This document shows, in pieces, positions 1-7,267 of a stretch of DNA of 64,000 nucleotides (its first letter is position 1; each line of letters begins with the position of its first letter). A model generated the notes under the pieces. The model had not been told where the DNA came from. It made no database searches and saw nothing but the letters and a program-made list of their open reading frames with translations. Source of the stretch: an uncultured Lachnospiraceae bacterium. GTDB lineage: Bacteria; Bacillota; Clostridia; Lachnospirales; Lachnospiraceae. The stretch spans positions 23,114 to 87,113 of the forward strand of contig CAJUIO010000003.1 in NCBI GenBank assembly GCA_910586025.1, given 5' to 3'. The position numbers were made by a program, and so were the translations under genes.

Positions 1-290
1 CTGGAGGATAGATACGCTTCAATGCCGGCCTCTGTTTCCGGGATATCGACATGGAAATAAGAGACATCCAGCTGAAACCCGTATTTACTCTTTTTCCAGG
101 TACCATCCAGCTTCATCTCCAGGTTTTCACCCACGGGCAGTTCCATGCCATAAGCGGTAAAAAGCCCCGGATATTCCGGATTCTGACGGCTGACCTCCCG
201 GGGTAGCTCTTCCCTGGTTCGGTAGGATGCCACGGTATATCCATTTGCCGGATTATAATAGGTTCTTTCTACGAACTTGCAATGTATCAT
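1..290 (-). CDS. RecD2-like ATP-dependent DNA helicase, N-terminal fragment
   Basis: The gene runs off the left edge, so only the first ~96 residues are visible. They include YNPANGYTVASYRT and, later, GEWKxSKYGFQ-like residues (here DGTWKKSKYGFQLDVSYF). This is the pattern of the N-terminal OB-like domain of RecD2-type superfamily 1B helicases (FxNEENGYTV ... G.W..HPKYG.QF). The helicase motifs would lie outside the window. The ATG at 288-290 overlaps the stop of the upstream gene in an ATGA arrangement, so the two are translationally coupled. Such helicases are common beside SSB genes in conjugative elements. The family call rests on the first domain only. Confidence 0.6.
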   Translation of the reverse strand, partial: MIHCKFVERTYYNPANGYTVASYRTREELPREVSRQNPEYPGLFTAYGMELPVGENLEMKLDGTWKKSKYGFQLDVSYFHVDIPETEAGIEAYLSS

Positions 291-946
291 CTAAAGCACT
301 CCTTCCCCCATGCAAGCCACAGGTATTTTCCTCTTAACGATGCATGGATATGGTCCTTTTTAAGCCTTGGTATGAGGCTTTTCATTTCCCTGCATGGATA
401 AGAGCGCAATACACCAATCCTGCGATAGCCGTTTTCTGCACGAACCGAACAGATCCCCTCCGGGCTGATGGAAAACTTACGGATTCCTTCCCTTTCAAGC
501 TTTCCCATCAGCCGGAAGATCCGCTCCTTCCCTTCTAATTCATACCATATCAGCGCAAAACAGGAAGCGTCGCTCATCTCCTTCCTGTTCTTAAACTGTC
601 TTCTTAGCGATTCCTCTCCCGTTTCCCGATGCCTTTCCCATGCAGGAGCCGTCTTCTCCTTCTCTGCCCCTGTTGAAGCCTTACATCCTGATATGGTTTC
701 CTCGAAATGTACATCTGCATCCTTTGTATTTTGATATCTTTGACTCCCTTTTTGTTCATTCGTTTTCTCCCTTCGCAGTATTTTGACGGCAATTCCCACT
801 ATAAGAAAGGGAACCGCCACATAAAACACCTGAAAAATGATTGCAAGAAAAAACGGCCATAAAAAAGGAACCAGCATCATGCCGATCACTCCTAATAATA
901 TAAGCATCTGCCTATATCTCACAATCCACTCTCTTACAGCCTCCAT
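287..946 (-). CDS. Hypothetical membrane protein with charged cytosolic domain
   Basis: This 219-residue protein has two closely spaced hydrophobic segments at about residues 14-50. A highly charged linker (about 55-115) follows, then a compact ~90-residue C-terminal domain starting SCFALIWYELEG. I do not recognise a family. It has a strong GAAGGAGG ribosome binding site before the ATG. It lies between ssb and the RecD2-like helicase on the same strand and overlaps the latter by four bases, so it probably belongs to the conjugative-element backbone operon. Confidence 0.65.
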   Translation of the reverse strand: MEAVREWIVRYRQMLILLGVIGMMLVPFLWPFFLAIIFQVFYVAVPFLIVGIAVKILRREKTNEQKGSQRYQNTKDADVHFEETISGCKASTGAEKEKTAPAWERHRETGEESLRRQFKNRKEMSDASCFALIWYELEGKERIFRLMGKLEREGIRKFSISPEGICSVRAENGYRRIGVLRSYPCREMKSLIPRLKKDHIHASLRGKYLWLAWGKECFR

Positions 947-993
947 AAACAGCCTCCTTCATTTTCCGGGGGAATCCTTCCCCCCAGAATCAT

Positions 994-1554
994 CTAGCTA
1001 AAGTTATAATCTTCATTCATATCGTCAAACTCTTCATCTACGTCCCTGTCCCTGGAAGACCTGCAGCTTCTGGAAGAACCGGAACTGCTGTCGGAACGCC
1101 TGGAGCTGCTTCTTGATGAGCCGGAATTCCTGGAACTGCTCCTGCCGCTGGAGGAACTGCCTCTTCTGCCGGAAGAACCTCTTCTGTTTCCAGAATCCCG
1201 GTTTCTGCCGCCTCTGTCTTCGTCATCATCCCGCCCCGCATTCTTGCTTTCCGCGAATTCAATCTCGTTCAGCTTAAGGCAGACGCCATACACCTTGTCC
1301 CCATCCTTATTGGTATAATTGTTGTTCTCCATCCGACCGTTCACGACAACCTTGATTCCCTGGAATAAGTATTTTTCTGCAAATTCTGCCAGCCGTCCAA
1401 ACGCCGCGCATGGAAAATAGTCCGTATCGTCACTGAACTTCCGGTCTACGGCAAGGCGGAAATTCGCAACCGCCATCTCATCGCCCTTGCCATTTTCAAC
1501 ATAATTGATCTGTGGATCCCGGACCAGACGTCCCATCATAATTGTATTGTTCAT
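994..1554 (-). CDS. ssb: Single-stranded DNA-binding protein
   Basis: The 186-residue product starts MNNTIMMGRLVRDPQINY and carries the SSB OB-fold: FRLAVDRKF, DYFPCAAFGRLAEFAEKYLFQG, and VVNGRMENNNYTNKDG (residues ~1-105). It binds ssDNA during replication and transfer. The tail is unusual: ~60 residues of Ser/Arg/Gly repeats, ending in an acidic EEFDDMNEDYNFS rather than the canonical DDDIPF tip. The tip still fits an acidic partner-recruiting tail. The AGGAGGAGAATGT site sets the start. It is transcribed from the promoter at about 2.0 kb through two leader terminators, suggesting attenuation. It probably serves the element rather than the host chromosome. Confidence 0.93.
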   Translation of the reverse strand: MNNTIMMGRLVRDPQINYVENGKGDEMAVANFRLAVDRKFSDDTDYFPCAAFGRLAEFAEKYLFQGIKVVVNGRMENNNYTNKDGDKVYGVCLKLNEIEFAESKNAGRDDDEDRGGRNRDSGNRRGSSGRRGSSSSGRSSSRNSGSSRSSSRRSDSSSGSSRSCRSSRDRDVDEEFDDMNEDYNFS

Positions 1555-1625
1555 ACATTCTCCTCCTGATGATCTGCACAGCTTTAAAATCTGACGCTTA
1601 GCGTCTCTCTCCTATGCTGTGACAT

Positions 1626-1660
1626 AAAAAAAAGCATCTAGAAATCTCCTTCCTAAATGC
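1626..1660 (-). terminator. Intrinsic terminator/attenuator in ssb leader (proximal)
   Basis: On the minus strand an 11-bp stem (arms 1650-1660 and 1634-1644, one or two G-U pairs) is followed by an uninterrupted run of eight T. It lies ~70 bp upstream of the ssb start codon, downstream of the promoter, so it would act as an attenuator. Confidence 0.75.
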
Positions 1661-1848
1661 AGCCCCACTGACTCCTGATTCACCTTCAGCCTGTTTCTCT
1701 TTATTCGTTTCCTCCTTCCTTTCCTTATAAATGACAAAACACCTCCTTCTTTGCTTTTCGAGCACAGGCTGCTCTTTGTATCTGTCCATCTTTCTGGAAA
1801 TTTTCACAGGGCAGAAGACTTTCCCAAACACGCCAAGCCTTAAAACAA

Positions 1849-1882
1849 CAAAAAAGCACCCAGAACATGCCATTCTAAATGC
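1849..1882 (-). terminator. Intrinsic terminator/attenuator in ssb leader (distal)
   Basis: On the minus strand, arms 1873-1882 and 1856-1865 form a 10-bp stem with several G-U pairs, followed by a T run. Its stem sequence (GCATTTAG...) is the same as that of the 1626-1660 terminator, so the two look like a tandem duplicated attenuator. The 1.56-2.17 kb gene-free stretch holds these, the promoter at 2008-2036 and nothing else I can support. Confidence 0.7.
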
Positions 1883-2007
1883 TTTCCCTCTTGATTCCCT
1901 GTGAAAGACAGGAATCCCCTGATTCCTTATAGTTTTCTTTCGGTACATTCCGAAACTAAAATGCGCTATCCATCCTCCAGATGAATACAAATACAAATTT
2001 CATTTTC

Positions 2008-2036
2008 ATCTTAGCACAATATATAGTATTCGTCAA
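2008..2036 (-). promoter_or_regulatory. Backbone promoter, family A (drives ssb operon)
   Basis: TTGACG (2036-2031) and TAAGAT (2013-2008) are separated by 17 bp. The spacer contains ACTATATATTGTGC, nearly the same as in the promoters at 34461-34489 and 58980-59008. Confidence 0.7.
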
Positions 2037-2172
2037 TTATTCTTTTCATATATTTTGTGTTAATGTTGTTGTAAACGCCCATTATGAGCTATTTTGTAAG
2101 ACAGCGCCGGCTGGCACTGCCTTACAAAGTAATTCATAGCAAGCTGCAACGAAACCTATGAAACTTTAACCA

Positions 2173-2916
2173 TTATTTTCGGGTACAGCAGCATCCGAAC
2201 CGGTAACCGACGCCATATACATTCTGAATGTAAAAAGGATGTTTCCTGTCGACCTCCAGCTTCCGGCGGATACGGTGGATATGTGCCATGATACTTTTAT
2301 CATCAAACAGATACTCGCTGTGCCAGACCGCTTCATACAATTCCTTATATGTAACGACTCTCCCGTTCTGTACGGCAAGATAATATACAAGGTCAAATTC
2401 TATGTGGGTCAATAAAATCTCCTGCCCCTGGCGGAAGACCTGCCTTCTGTCCGGGATAATCTGAAGCTCCCCATACGTCCATACTTCCGGCTGCTTCTTG
2501 ATGCGCTGCTGCAGCCGGATCAGAGCAGTTGCTTCTGCCGCAATCTCCTCTGCAGACTGGGCACTGACAAGATATCCGTCCGCTCCGCTTCTAATTGCAT
2601 GTACCGTCTCTTCTTTTCTTGTCTTTTCTGTTCTGGCACCGGATATCAACAGAATCGGTATGCTTAACTTACTCCGTATTTCACGGAGCAGTTTTGCACT
2701 CTTTTCCGTAAAACGCAGCATTTCTATCATGCACAGTACAACATTTTCATCCATAGCTGCTGTACTATTCTCGTTTTCTCTGATTCTATGATACAAAATA
2801 TCATATTGTCCAACCAGAGAATAGCAAATCTCTTCGTACAATTCCCGGCGATATGATAGAAATAATATTTTCTGGGTTACAGTAATATTTTCTTCACTCA
2901 TTCCATTTGAGTTCAT
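2173..2916 (-). CDS. Atypical OmpR/PhoB-type response regulator lacking the phosphoacceptor Asp
   Basis: The 247-residue protein has a degenerate receiver-like N-terminal domain (about residues 15-130) and a clear winged-helix OmpR-type DNA-binding domain (about 145-245). That domain carries LTHIEFDLVYYLAVQNGRVV, KELYEAVW, MAHIHRIRRKLE and NVYGVGYRF. Where the conserved phosphoacceptor motif (DLVLLDxMMP) belongs, it reads NVVLCMIEML, so the Asp is gone. It is therefore probably a phosphorylation-independent regulator. It is transcribed divergently from the XRE-type regulator at 3336, and the shared region carries palindromic operators. No kinase gene is adjacent. Confidence 0.8.
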   Translation of the reverse strand: MNSNGMSEENITVTQKILFLSYRRELYEEICYSLVGQYDILYHRIRENENSTAAMDENVVLCMIEMLRFTEKSAKLLREIRSKLSIPILLISGARTEKTRKEETVHAIRSGADGYLVSAQSAEEIAAEATALIRLQQRIKKQPEVWTYGELQIIPDRRQVFRQGQEILLTHIEFDLVYYLAVQNGRVVTYKELYEAVWHSEYLFDDKSIMAHIHRIRRKLEVDRKHPFYIQNVYGVGYRFGCCCTRK

Positions 2917-3078
2917 ATAGTACCTCCTCTAATCTGAGTTTTATATCCATAAAATCAGTTCAGATTACGGAGGCGCCCGGATACTCCCTGCATATTTTCT
3001 AAAATAAGAAAAGCATCCCGGTATTTCTCTTCTGCACCTGGCTGCTTTTCCATCTGGCAATTTTATTCTATATTTTTC

Positions 3079-3095
3079 ATGGTGTAATACACCAT
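3079..3095. promoter_or_regulatory. Palindromic operator ATGGTGTAATACACCAT
   Basis: A perfect 17-bp palindrome lies in the 418-bp intergenic region between the divergent regulator genes at 2173-2916 and 3336-3683. Further copies or half-copies lie at 3244-3257, 3265-3275 and 3296-3310. I see no gene in 2917-3335. Confidence 0.7.
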
Positions 3096-3243
3096 ATTCA
3101 AAACGGTAGAATACCGCATAAGAAACTATGATTTTTTTAACAGTTTATCCAAAGCTTTCAAAATTCCTTTAAAATCCAACAACCAGAAGACACACCTTTC
3201 AAATGTTTTTCTTTTGTTGTATCTATTCATTCATAAAAATCTG

Positions 3244-3275
3244 CTGTAATACACCATTTTTATTATGGTGTATTA
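3244..3275. promoter_or_regulatory. Operator copies of the GGTGTAATACACC family
   Basis: CTGTAATACACCAT (3244-3257) and an inverted ATGGTGTATTA (3265-3275) form a larger interrupted dyad. They match the half-sites of the perfect palindrome at 3079-3095. Confidence 0.6.
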
Positions 3276-3295
3276 TTATTTTCACTTTTCAAAAC

Positions 3296-3310
3296 TGGTG
3301 TAATACACTA
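3296..3310. promoter_or_regulatory. Operator copy TGGTGTAATACACTA
   Basis: This is a one-mismatch copy of the 15-bp palindrome core. It ends 25 bp upstream of the XRE regulator start, where binding would block transcription or initiation; autorepression is likely. Confidence 0.65.
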
Positions 3311-3335
3311 GATTTCATGGAGGTGATTACAGCAC

Positions 3336-3683
3336 ATGATCTTTTCAAATAACAGATTGGGAAAATTTATAAGAAATGGACGGCAGGATTTGAAACTTAC
3401 CCAAGAACAGCTTGCAGAAAAACTAAACTGCAACCTGTCCTATCTGGGTAATATTGAACGAGGAAAGAACATACCAAGCTTAAAGCTGTTCTGCCGGATC
3501 ATACAGATCTTAAGCCTTTCCGCTGATGAGTTTATCCACCAGAACCTACATGCAGAAGATAGTACTTATCTTCAACTGGTTCGTTTACTGCCGCAATGCA
3601 CACCGAAAGAGCTTAAGATTCTTTTGGAAAATGCCCGAACATTAATGGAGAACAGAGAAAAAAAGCCCACGAATTCATTATAG
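3336..3683 (+). CDS. XRE-family HTH transcriptional regulator
   Basis: The 115-residue protein has a Cro/CI-type HTH at about residues 8-65: GRQDLKLTQEQLAEKLNC, then LSYLGNIERGKNIPSLKLFC. A short helical C-terminus follows. A GGAGGTG site sits ten bases before the ATG. Four copies of a TGGTGTAATACACCA-type palindrome lie directly upstream. The simplest reading is an autoregulated repressor that also controls the divergent response-regulator-like gene at 2173-2916. It is one of the few plus-strand genes in the window. Confidence 0.88.
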   Translation: MIFSNNRLGKFIRNGRQDLKLTQEQLAEKLNCNLSYLGNIERGKNIPSLKLFCRIIQILSLSADEFIHQNLHAEDSTYLQLVRLLPQCTPKELKILLENARTLMENREKKPTNSL

Positions 3684-3765
3684 ACAATGATTCTTGAGCT
3701 TCTCTGTATTTTTGCTTGAATTTTCTCAAGATAAGTGATTCCGATAAGATGATGGAGTCACTTTC

Positions 3766-4113
3766 TTAAATTGACGGCTGTATCAGTGTTTTTAACAGTA
3801 CTCCCAGCTCCTGTTTGGGTTTCAGGACTCCTGCACCGCACAGGGTCATTATACAGTCAACCATACCTTGAAGATATGCCTGCTGGCACTCTTCAGAAGA
3901 ATAAGATTCTAATGCTTCTACATAATCCTGAATCTTTTCTCCCTCCGCCTGTTGGATATTTGCCATGCTCTGTTGATATATGGTATGCTTATCTTCGAGG
4001 ATTTGTTTTGCTTCCTGAAATTCCTTTGTGTCCACGATACTTTCCCGGTCAATATCTTCGCACCTCAATAGTTCCAGAAATTGTCTTACCTTGTTCCATA
4101 CCAGTTTTTCCAT
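3766..4113 (-). CDS. Small hypothetical helical protein
   Basis: The 115-residue protein starts MEKLVWNKVRQFLELL. I chose this ATG because AAAGGAGAAG lies just upstream; the longer open frame has no ribosome binding site. It is mostly helical and charged, with a C-terminal YLQGMVDCIMTLCGAGVL helix. Small regulatory proteins of Firmicute mobile elements often end in a helix of this kind. It is divergent from the HTH gene at 4301, with 15-bp repeats between them. Function unknown. Confidence 0.6.
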   Translation of the reverse strand: MEKLVWNKVRQFLELLRCEDIDRESIVDTKEFQEAKQILEDKHTIYQQSMANIQQAEGEKIQDYVEALESYSSEECQQAYLQGMVDCIMTLCGAGVLKPKQELGVLLKTLIQPSI

Positions 4114-4210
4114 AATCTTCTCCTTTCTTTTGACACAGAATGAAACCTTCCTACTTAGTAGATATAGTTTCTGCATTTTTATCCTGTTACTATACAAAAC
4201 TTTGAATAAC

Positions 4211-4279
4211 TTCATCTTTAGAAGTATATTATCATTTCAATTCGGTACAATCAATCATAAATCTTTCATCTTTAGAAGT
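4211..4279. repeat. 15-bp direct repeat TTCATCTTTAGAAGT, candidate operator
   Basis: Two identical copies (4211-4225 and 4265-4279), 54 bp apart, lie between two divergent genes, the second of which encodes an HTH protein. The second copy ends 21 bp before its start codon. These are likely binding sites of that regulator. Confidence 0.55.
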
Positions 4280-4300
4280 TTTTTATATGAGGGTAAGGCC

Positions 4301-4549
4301 ATGAAAATATATTGGAATGGTGAATCAAAGAATATCATCGGAAAACGCTTAAAGCAGTTGCGCCAGCAACAGAATATTTCCCAGCGCATACTGGCCGCCA
4401 GGCTTACTTTGAGCGGAATTGAATTTAGTGATCTGACGATTTTAAGAATTGAAAGAGGGGAACGCTTCGTTCCAGATTACGAGATTGCTGTGATTGCAGA
4501 TTATTTCAAAGTCAGTGCGGACTATCTTCTTGGCAGAACAGAACAATGA
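4301..4549 (+). CDS. Small XRE-family HTH regulator
   Basis: The 82-residue protein is almost entirely one HTH domain: IGKRLKQLRQQQNISQRILA, LTILRIERGERFVPDYE, then ISPDYLLG-like VSADYLLGRTE. I start it at the ATG at 4301 because the upstream extension of the frame has no domain. Similar small XRE proteins occur in phages and ICEs. Two 15-bp direct repeats upstream may be its operators. A strong terminator follows immediately. Confidence 0.85.
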   Translation: MKIYWNGESKNIIGKRLKQLRQQQNISQRILAARLTLSGIEFSDLTILRIERGERFVPDYEIAVIADYFKVSADYLLGRTEQ

Positions 4550-4586
4550 CCGGCAGCTTTTACAAACTGTCGGTCATTGGTTTTTT
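4548..4586. terminator. Intrinsic terminator between convergent genes
   Basis: A 9-bp stem GACCGGCAG (4548-4556) / CTGTCGGTC (4567-4575) is followed on the plus strand by ATTGGTTTTTT. It overlaps the last codons of the convergent minus-strand gene. Confidence 0.8.
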
Positions 4587-4997
4587 GAACCGGTATCCTA
4601 CTCCCCTTATATTTTCTATGTACTCAAAAGAGTCGCCCCCTGATTCCAATTTTTGCCTGATGTGACGGATATGGGACATAATGATTCCTTTCTCATGGGC
4701 ATATTCCTCCCCCCATACTCCTTCATAAATCTGCTGGTAAGTGAATACACGTCCAGGCTGGCTTGCTAAATAGCGAAGTATACGAAATTCTAAATCTGTG
4801 AAATTGATTATACTTTTATCTTTTCTAACCTCTCTGTGATATAAATCAATTTCAAGACCGACAAAAGATAGTTTCATAGTTCGCTCTAAACTTATATTAA
4901 CAAAGTCTGTCTTTAACTTCAAATATTCCTGAATATCCGAAAAAATCTGTTCTTCATTTCCTGATACAGCGAATATTATTATTTTATTCATAGCCAC
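4560..4997 (-). CDS. Receiver-less OmpR-type winged-helix regulator
   Basis: The 145-residue protein keeps only the DNA-binding half of a response regulator. A ~50-residue N-terminus (MAMNKIIIFAVSGNEEQIF) is followed by a winged helix with FTDLEFRILRYLASQPGRVF, YQQIYEGVWGEEY, IMSHIRHIRQKLE and NIRGVGYRF. The receiver domain is missing, so it is either a deletion derivative or a standalone DNA-binding protein. It follows the YcxB-like gene by 12 bp, and both are probably transcribed from the repeat-box promoter at 5575-5627. It could compete with the cargo response regulator for those boxes (inference). Confidence 0.8.
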   Translation of the reverse strand: MAMNKIIIFAVSGNEEQIFSDIQEYLKLKTDFVNISLERTMKLSFVGLEIDLYHREVRKDKSIINFTDLEFRILRYLASQPGRVFTYQQIYEGVWGEEYAHEKGIIMSHIRHIRQKLESGGDSFEYIENIRGVGYRFKKPMTDSL

Positions 4998-5009
4998 CTC
5001 ATATCATTT

Positions 5010-5513
5010 TCAGCGATTTTTGATATATTTCACATTCACACACTTTTCAAGCAGGAACACTTCAAAATCTTCTTCTTTTTCTCCAAAATTATCTCTTACA
5101 TAGAGAATTCCTTTTTCTTTTGCATACATTAACACATTACAGCTTTTCAGGCGGAAAATTCTACATACCTGTCCATACGTAATTTCTATATTATATTTCC
5201 CTTCTGTCATTTTCACTGTATCGCTGAAATTAACAACACATTCCGGATACGTTCCACTATCAGTCTGCATGTTAGCGGTTCTTATACGTTTCAGAGTATC
5301 TTTTGGTGCTAGGAACAGGATAATAAGCAGCACAACCATACATACCCCCTCAATGATTGCCAGTACTGGTTCGGACTTCATGCAAACAATCATCGACACC
5401 CCCGCCACGGTCGCTGCAACGATACAGCATACAACTATGTCTCTGCACAATACTTTATACACATACTCCTTATACATCTTATCTGTTGGATAAAACCGAA
5501 TTTCAAGATCCAT
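5010..5513 (-). CDS. YcxB-like membrane protein
   Basis: The 167-residue protein has two transmembrane segments (about residues 26-45 and 52-69) and a cytosolic C-terminal domain of the YcxB type. That domain shows ITYGQVCRIFRLKSCNVLMY, GILYVRDNF and FEVFLLEK, with the usual alternation of strands and the ERF.xFLxEK-like end. The family's function is unknown. It is the first gene after a copy of the shared direct-repeat promoter, which places it in the cargo regulon. Confidence 0.65.
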   Translation of the reverse strand: MDLEIRFYPTDKMYKEYVYKVLCRDIVVCCIVAATVAGVSMIVCMKSEPVLAIIEGVCMVVLLIILFLAPKDTLKRIRTANMQTDSGTYPECVVNFSDTVKMTEGKYNIEITYGQVCRIFRLKSCNVLMYAKEKGILYVRDNFGEKEEDFEVFLLEKCVNVKYIKNR

Positions 5514-5574
5514 CTTCCATAAACCTCCCGATTAATTATATTTTTGTCCTACCTATGGCAGCTATTTAGTTTTT

Positions 5575-5627
5575 ATTTTCTGCTCTATATCTTAATGGAT
5601 TCTTAACAGATTCTGAAAATTTCTAAA
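5575..5627 (-). promoter_or_regulatory. Regulon direct-repeat promoter (copy 1)
   Basis: On the minus strand, repeat units TTTAGA, TCAGAA, TTAAGA and TTAAGA occur at ~11-bp steps between 5627 and 5590. A GAAAAT -10-like element follows at 5580-5575, 15 bases after the start of the last unit. It precedes the YcxB-like gene. Confidence 0.65.
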
Positions 5628-5984
5628 AACAGCTGTTATTGCGTCCCGAAAATATTTTTATTTTATTAACTTTTATCCTTGGGAACGGGCAGAAAAAGGC
5701 ACGAATTGCACCTGTAGACGGTTAGAAGCCGTTTGGGGGCATCCCTTGATGGTCTGAATAGTCGGAACGGATATAAAACGCTGGTTGCAGTCAACACCCC
5801 TTAGTAAACTTGCCGTCCAAAAACAGCTTGCGTTTCCAGCTATTCCTATTCGACAGGTTTTAAGAAAATCTTCATATATAGGATTATTAAGATATGGTAG
5901 ACATGAAAAAGATAGCAGAAAAAATAGCATTATCAGAAGGCTTTTTTCGCTGGAAATGAATTGATTAACTAAACTATCGTGCAT
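5628..5984. other. Gene-free stretch with small inverted repeat
   Basis: I find no convincing gene. A 103-codon minus-strand frame exists, but it has no ribosome binding site or recognisable domain. An inverted repeat ACGG-TTAGAAG-CCGT lies at about 5718-5732. The stretch is probably debris from earlier mobile-element traffic. Confidence 0.4.
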
Positions 5985-6550
5985 ATTCTAAATTCAAAAC
6001 AGAAGCAGCGGAGCAGGTATTGAAAGATATCCTACGTCCTGTGTGTCCATATTCCCGCTTTCCATGCTTTTGTCGTGATTGTGGTCTTGCTGTTCATCAT
6101 CGCCGCCGTAAACAGGATTTACTCACTTTCCGTCACGACTTTTTCCCTTTGTACTTGAAACAAATGTCGTCTTGATATGCTTTTTCAGCGTGTTCATGCG
6201 CCGTTCAACAGGTTTCAACTTCTCACGTATATCCATTTGCCTCCCTATCATGGCCTTGATTTTTTATCAATATCCTCTATGCCGTTGACGGCGGAGGATA
6301 TTCAACATATTTACCGTGTCCTTGAGGTTATAGAGAGATTGGGAATGTCTTTCATTCCTCTTTTACACAAAAATGTTAATCTGCTCTAAAATTTGTTCCA
6401 GTTCCTTTTCCAGCTTTTTCTGTGCATCTGCATTATGGTTCTCCATTGCCATCCGTATCTGCATATTGAGAACACATTACTGCTGCTTCAAACTGGTAAA
6501 TGCCGTCATTCTTGTGTTAGATAAAGTTGTCATTGAATGATTGATGTCCA
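5985..6550 (-). pseudogene. Decayed mobilisation (relaxase-like) gene remnant
   Basis: Minus-strand fragments in shifting frames read like a coiled-coil C-terminal part of a mobilisation relaxase. One is MDINHSMTTLSNTRMTAF, followed by an in-frame stop and a fragment with MENHNADAQKKLEKELEQI. Another is IKAMIGRQMDIREKLKPVE followed by RRMNTLKKHI. Stops and frame changes interrupt it repeatedly. An intact AGGAG site and a copy of the regulon promoter (6634-6679) still lie upstream of the first fragment. The relaxase assignment is from memory of such sequences, so it is tentative. Confidence 0.45.
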
Positions 6551-6633
6551 TATGAAACTACTCCTTTTATATTTTCTTCTGACCGGATGGAGCACTAGTA
6601 CCGTCTTATAAATTAGAAAAACCTTCTCAATTT

Positions 6634-6679
6634 ATTTTCCGTTCCAATTCTTAATGAATTCTAAATGGATTCTTAAACT
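6634..6679 (-). promoter_or_regulatory. Regulon direct-repeat promoter (copy 2)
   Basis: Minus-strand units TTAAGAA, TTTAGAA and TTAAGAA are spaced ~11 bp between 6678 and 6647. A GAAAAT element follows at 6639-6634, with the same 15-base spacing as the other copies. It overlaps the 3' end of the GNAT gene and points at the decayed gene at 5985-6550. Confidence 0.6.
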
Positions 6680-7224
6680 TTCATCACTTTTTCAAACCGA
6701 AACATTCCGCTGCCCCCTGCATCCTCTTTTGAGCACTCATCAGGCGCATTGGGATCTGGGTGCTTTGAATGAAAAAACTCGACTATGTGAAAACCACATC
6801 GGTTCACATAAAAATGTATATTCCGCTTTTCAAAGTATGGCGTACATGTTTCCCACACCTTTGTCTCCGGATGCTGCCGCTCGATTGCCTTCCACGCTGC
6901 TTGACCGATCCCTTTACTGTGTGCGGCAGGAAGAATAAAAAATAGCGCCAGTTCATTATGTTTTGTCTCTGCATTGATCTGTAAAACCACACCGCCTACC
7001 TTCTCTTCCTGCAAAATAATACGGTATATTTCCGCGCCTTTTCTATCCATACATTCTTCAATCGTCCGGCGGGATATGATTTCTTCACCCTCCTCAAAAT
7101 ATTCATCTCTGACGCCGAACTCTTCTAAAGCGCCATAACGAAATGCTTCCTGATTGTCAAGGATAAACTGGTTTCGGTCTGCTTCTTCCATTGGAAGCAA
7201 TTTCACTTGAATTAATTCTGTCAT
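6673..7224 (-). CDS. GNAT-family N-acetyltransferase
   Basis: The 183-residue protein has the GNAT core: acceptor-side strand GAEIYRIILQEEKVGGVVLQ, then LALFFILPAAHSKGIGQAAW (the acetyl-CoA-binding Q/RxxGxG/A loop appears as HSKGIGQA), then FYVNRCGFHIVEFF. It would transfer an acyl group from CoA to an amine; the substrate is not evident. It is third in the operon that begins with the second SGNH gene (7681-8592), 43 bp downstream of the membrane-anchored protein. Its 3' end contains promoter copy 2. Confidence 0.85.
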   Translation of the reverse strand: MTELIQVKLLPMEEADRNQFILDNQEAFRYGALEEFGVRDEYFEEGEEIISRRTIEECMDRKGAEIYRIILQEEKVGGVVLQINAETKHNELALFFILPAAHSKGIGQAAWKAIERQHPETKVWETCTPYFEKRNIHFYVNRCGFHIVEFFHSKHPDPNAPDECSKEDAGGSGMFRFEKVMKV

Positions 7225-7267
7225 CGCTTTGTTCCTCCTGTAAACATGTATTCAGAAATCACTTTAA

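Noticed and set aside
1598..1996. 132-codon minus-strand open frame upstream of ssb
   Set aside because: It contains both leader terminators, has no ribosome binding site and no domain; it is leader sequence.
4028..4300. Upstream extension of the 4301-4549 HTH gene
   Set aside because: The extra residues lie antisense to another gene and across the 15-bp repeats; the HTH domain starts right after the ATG at 4301.
5673..5984. 103-codon minus-strand open frame
   Set aside because: No ribosome binding site, odd composition, surrounded by decayed sequence.
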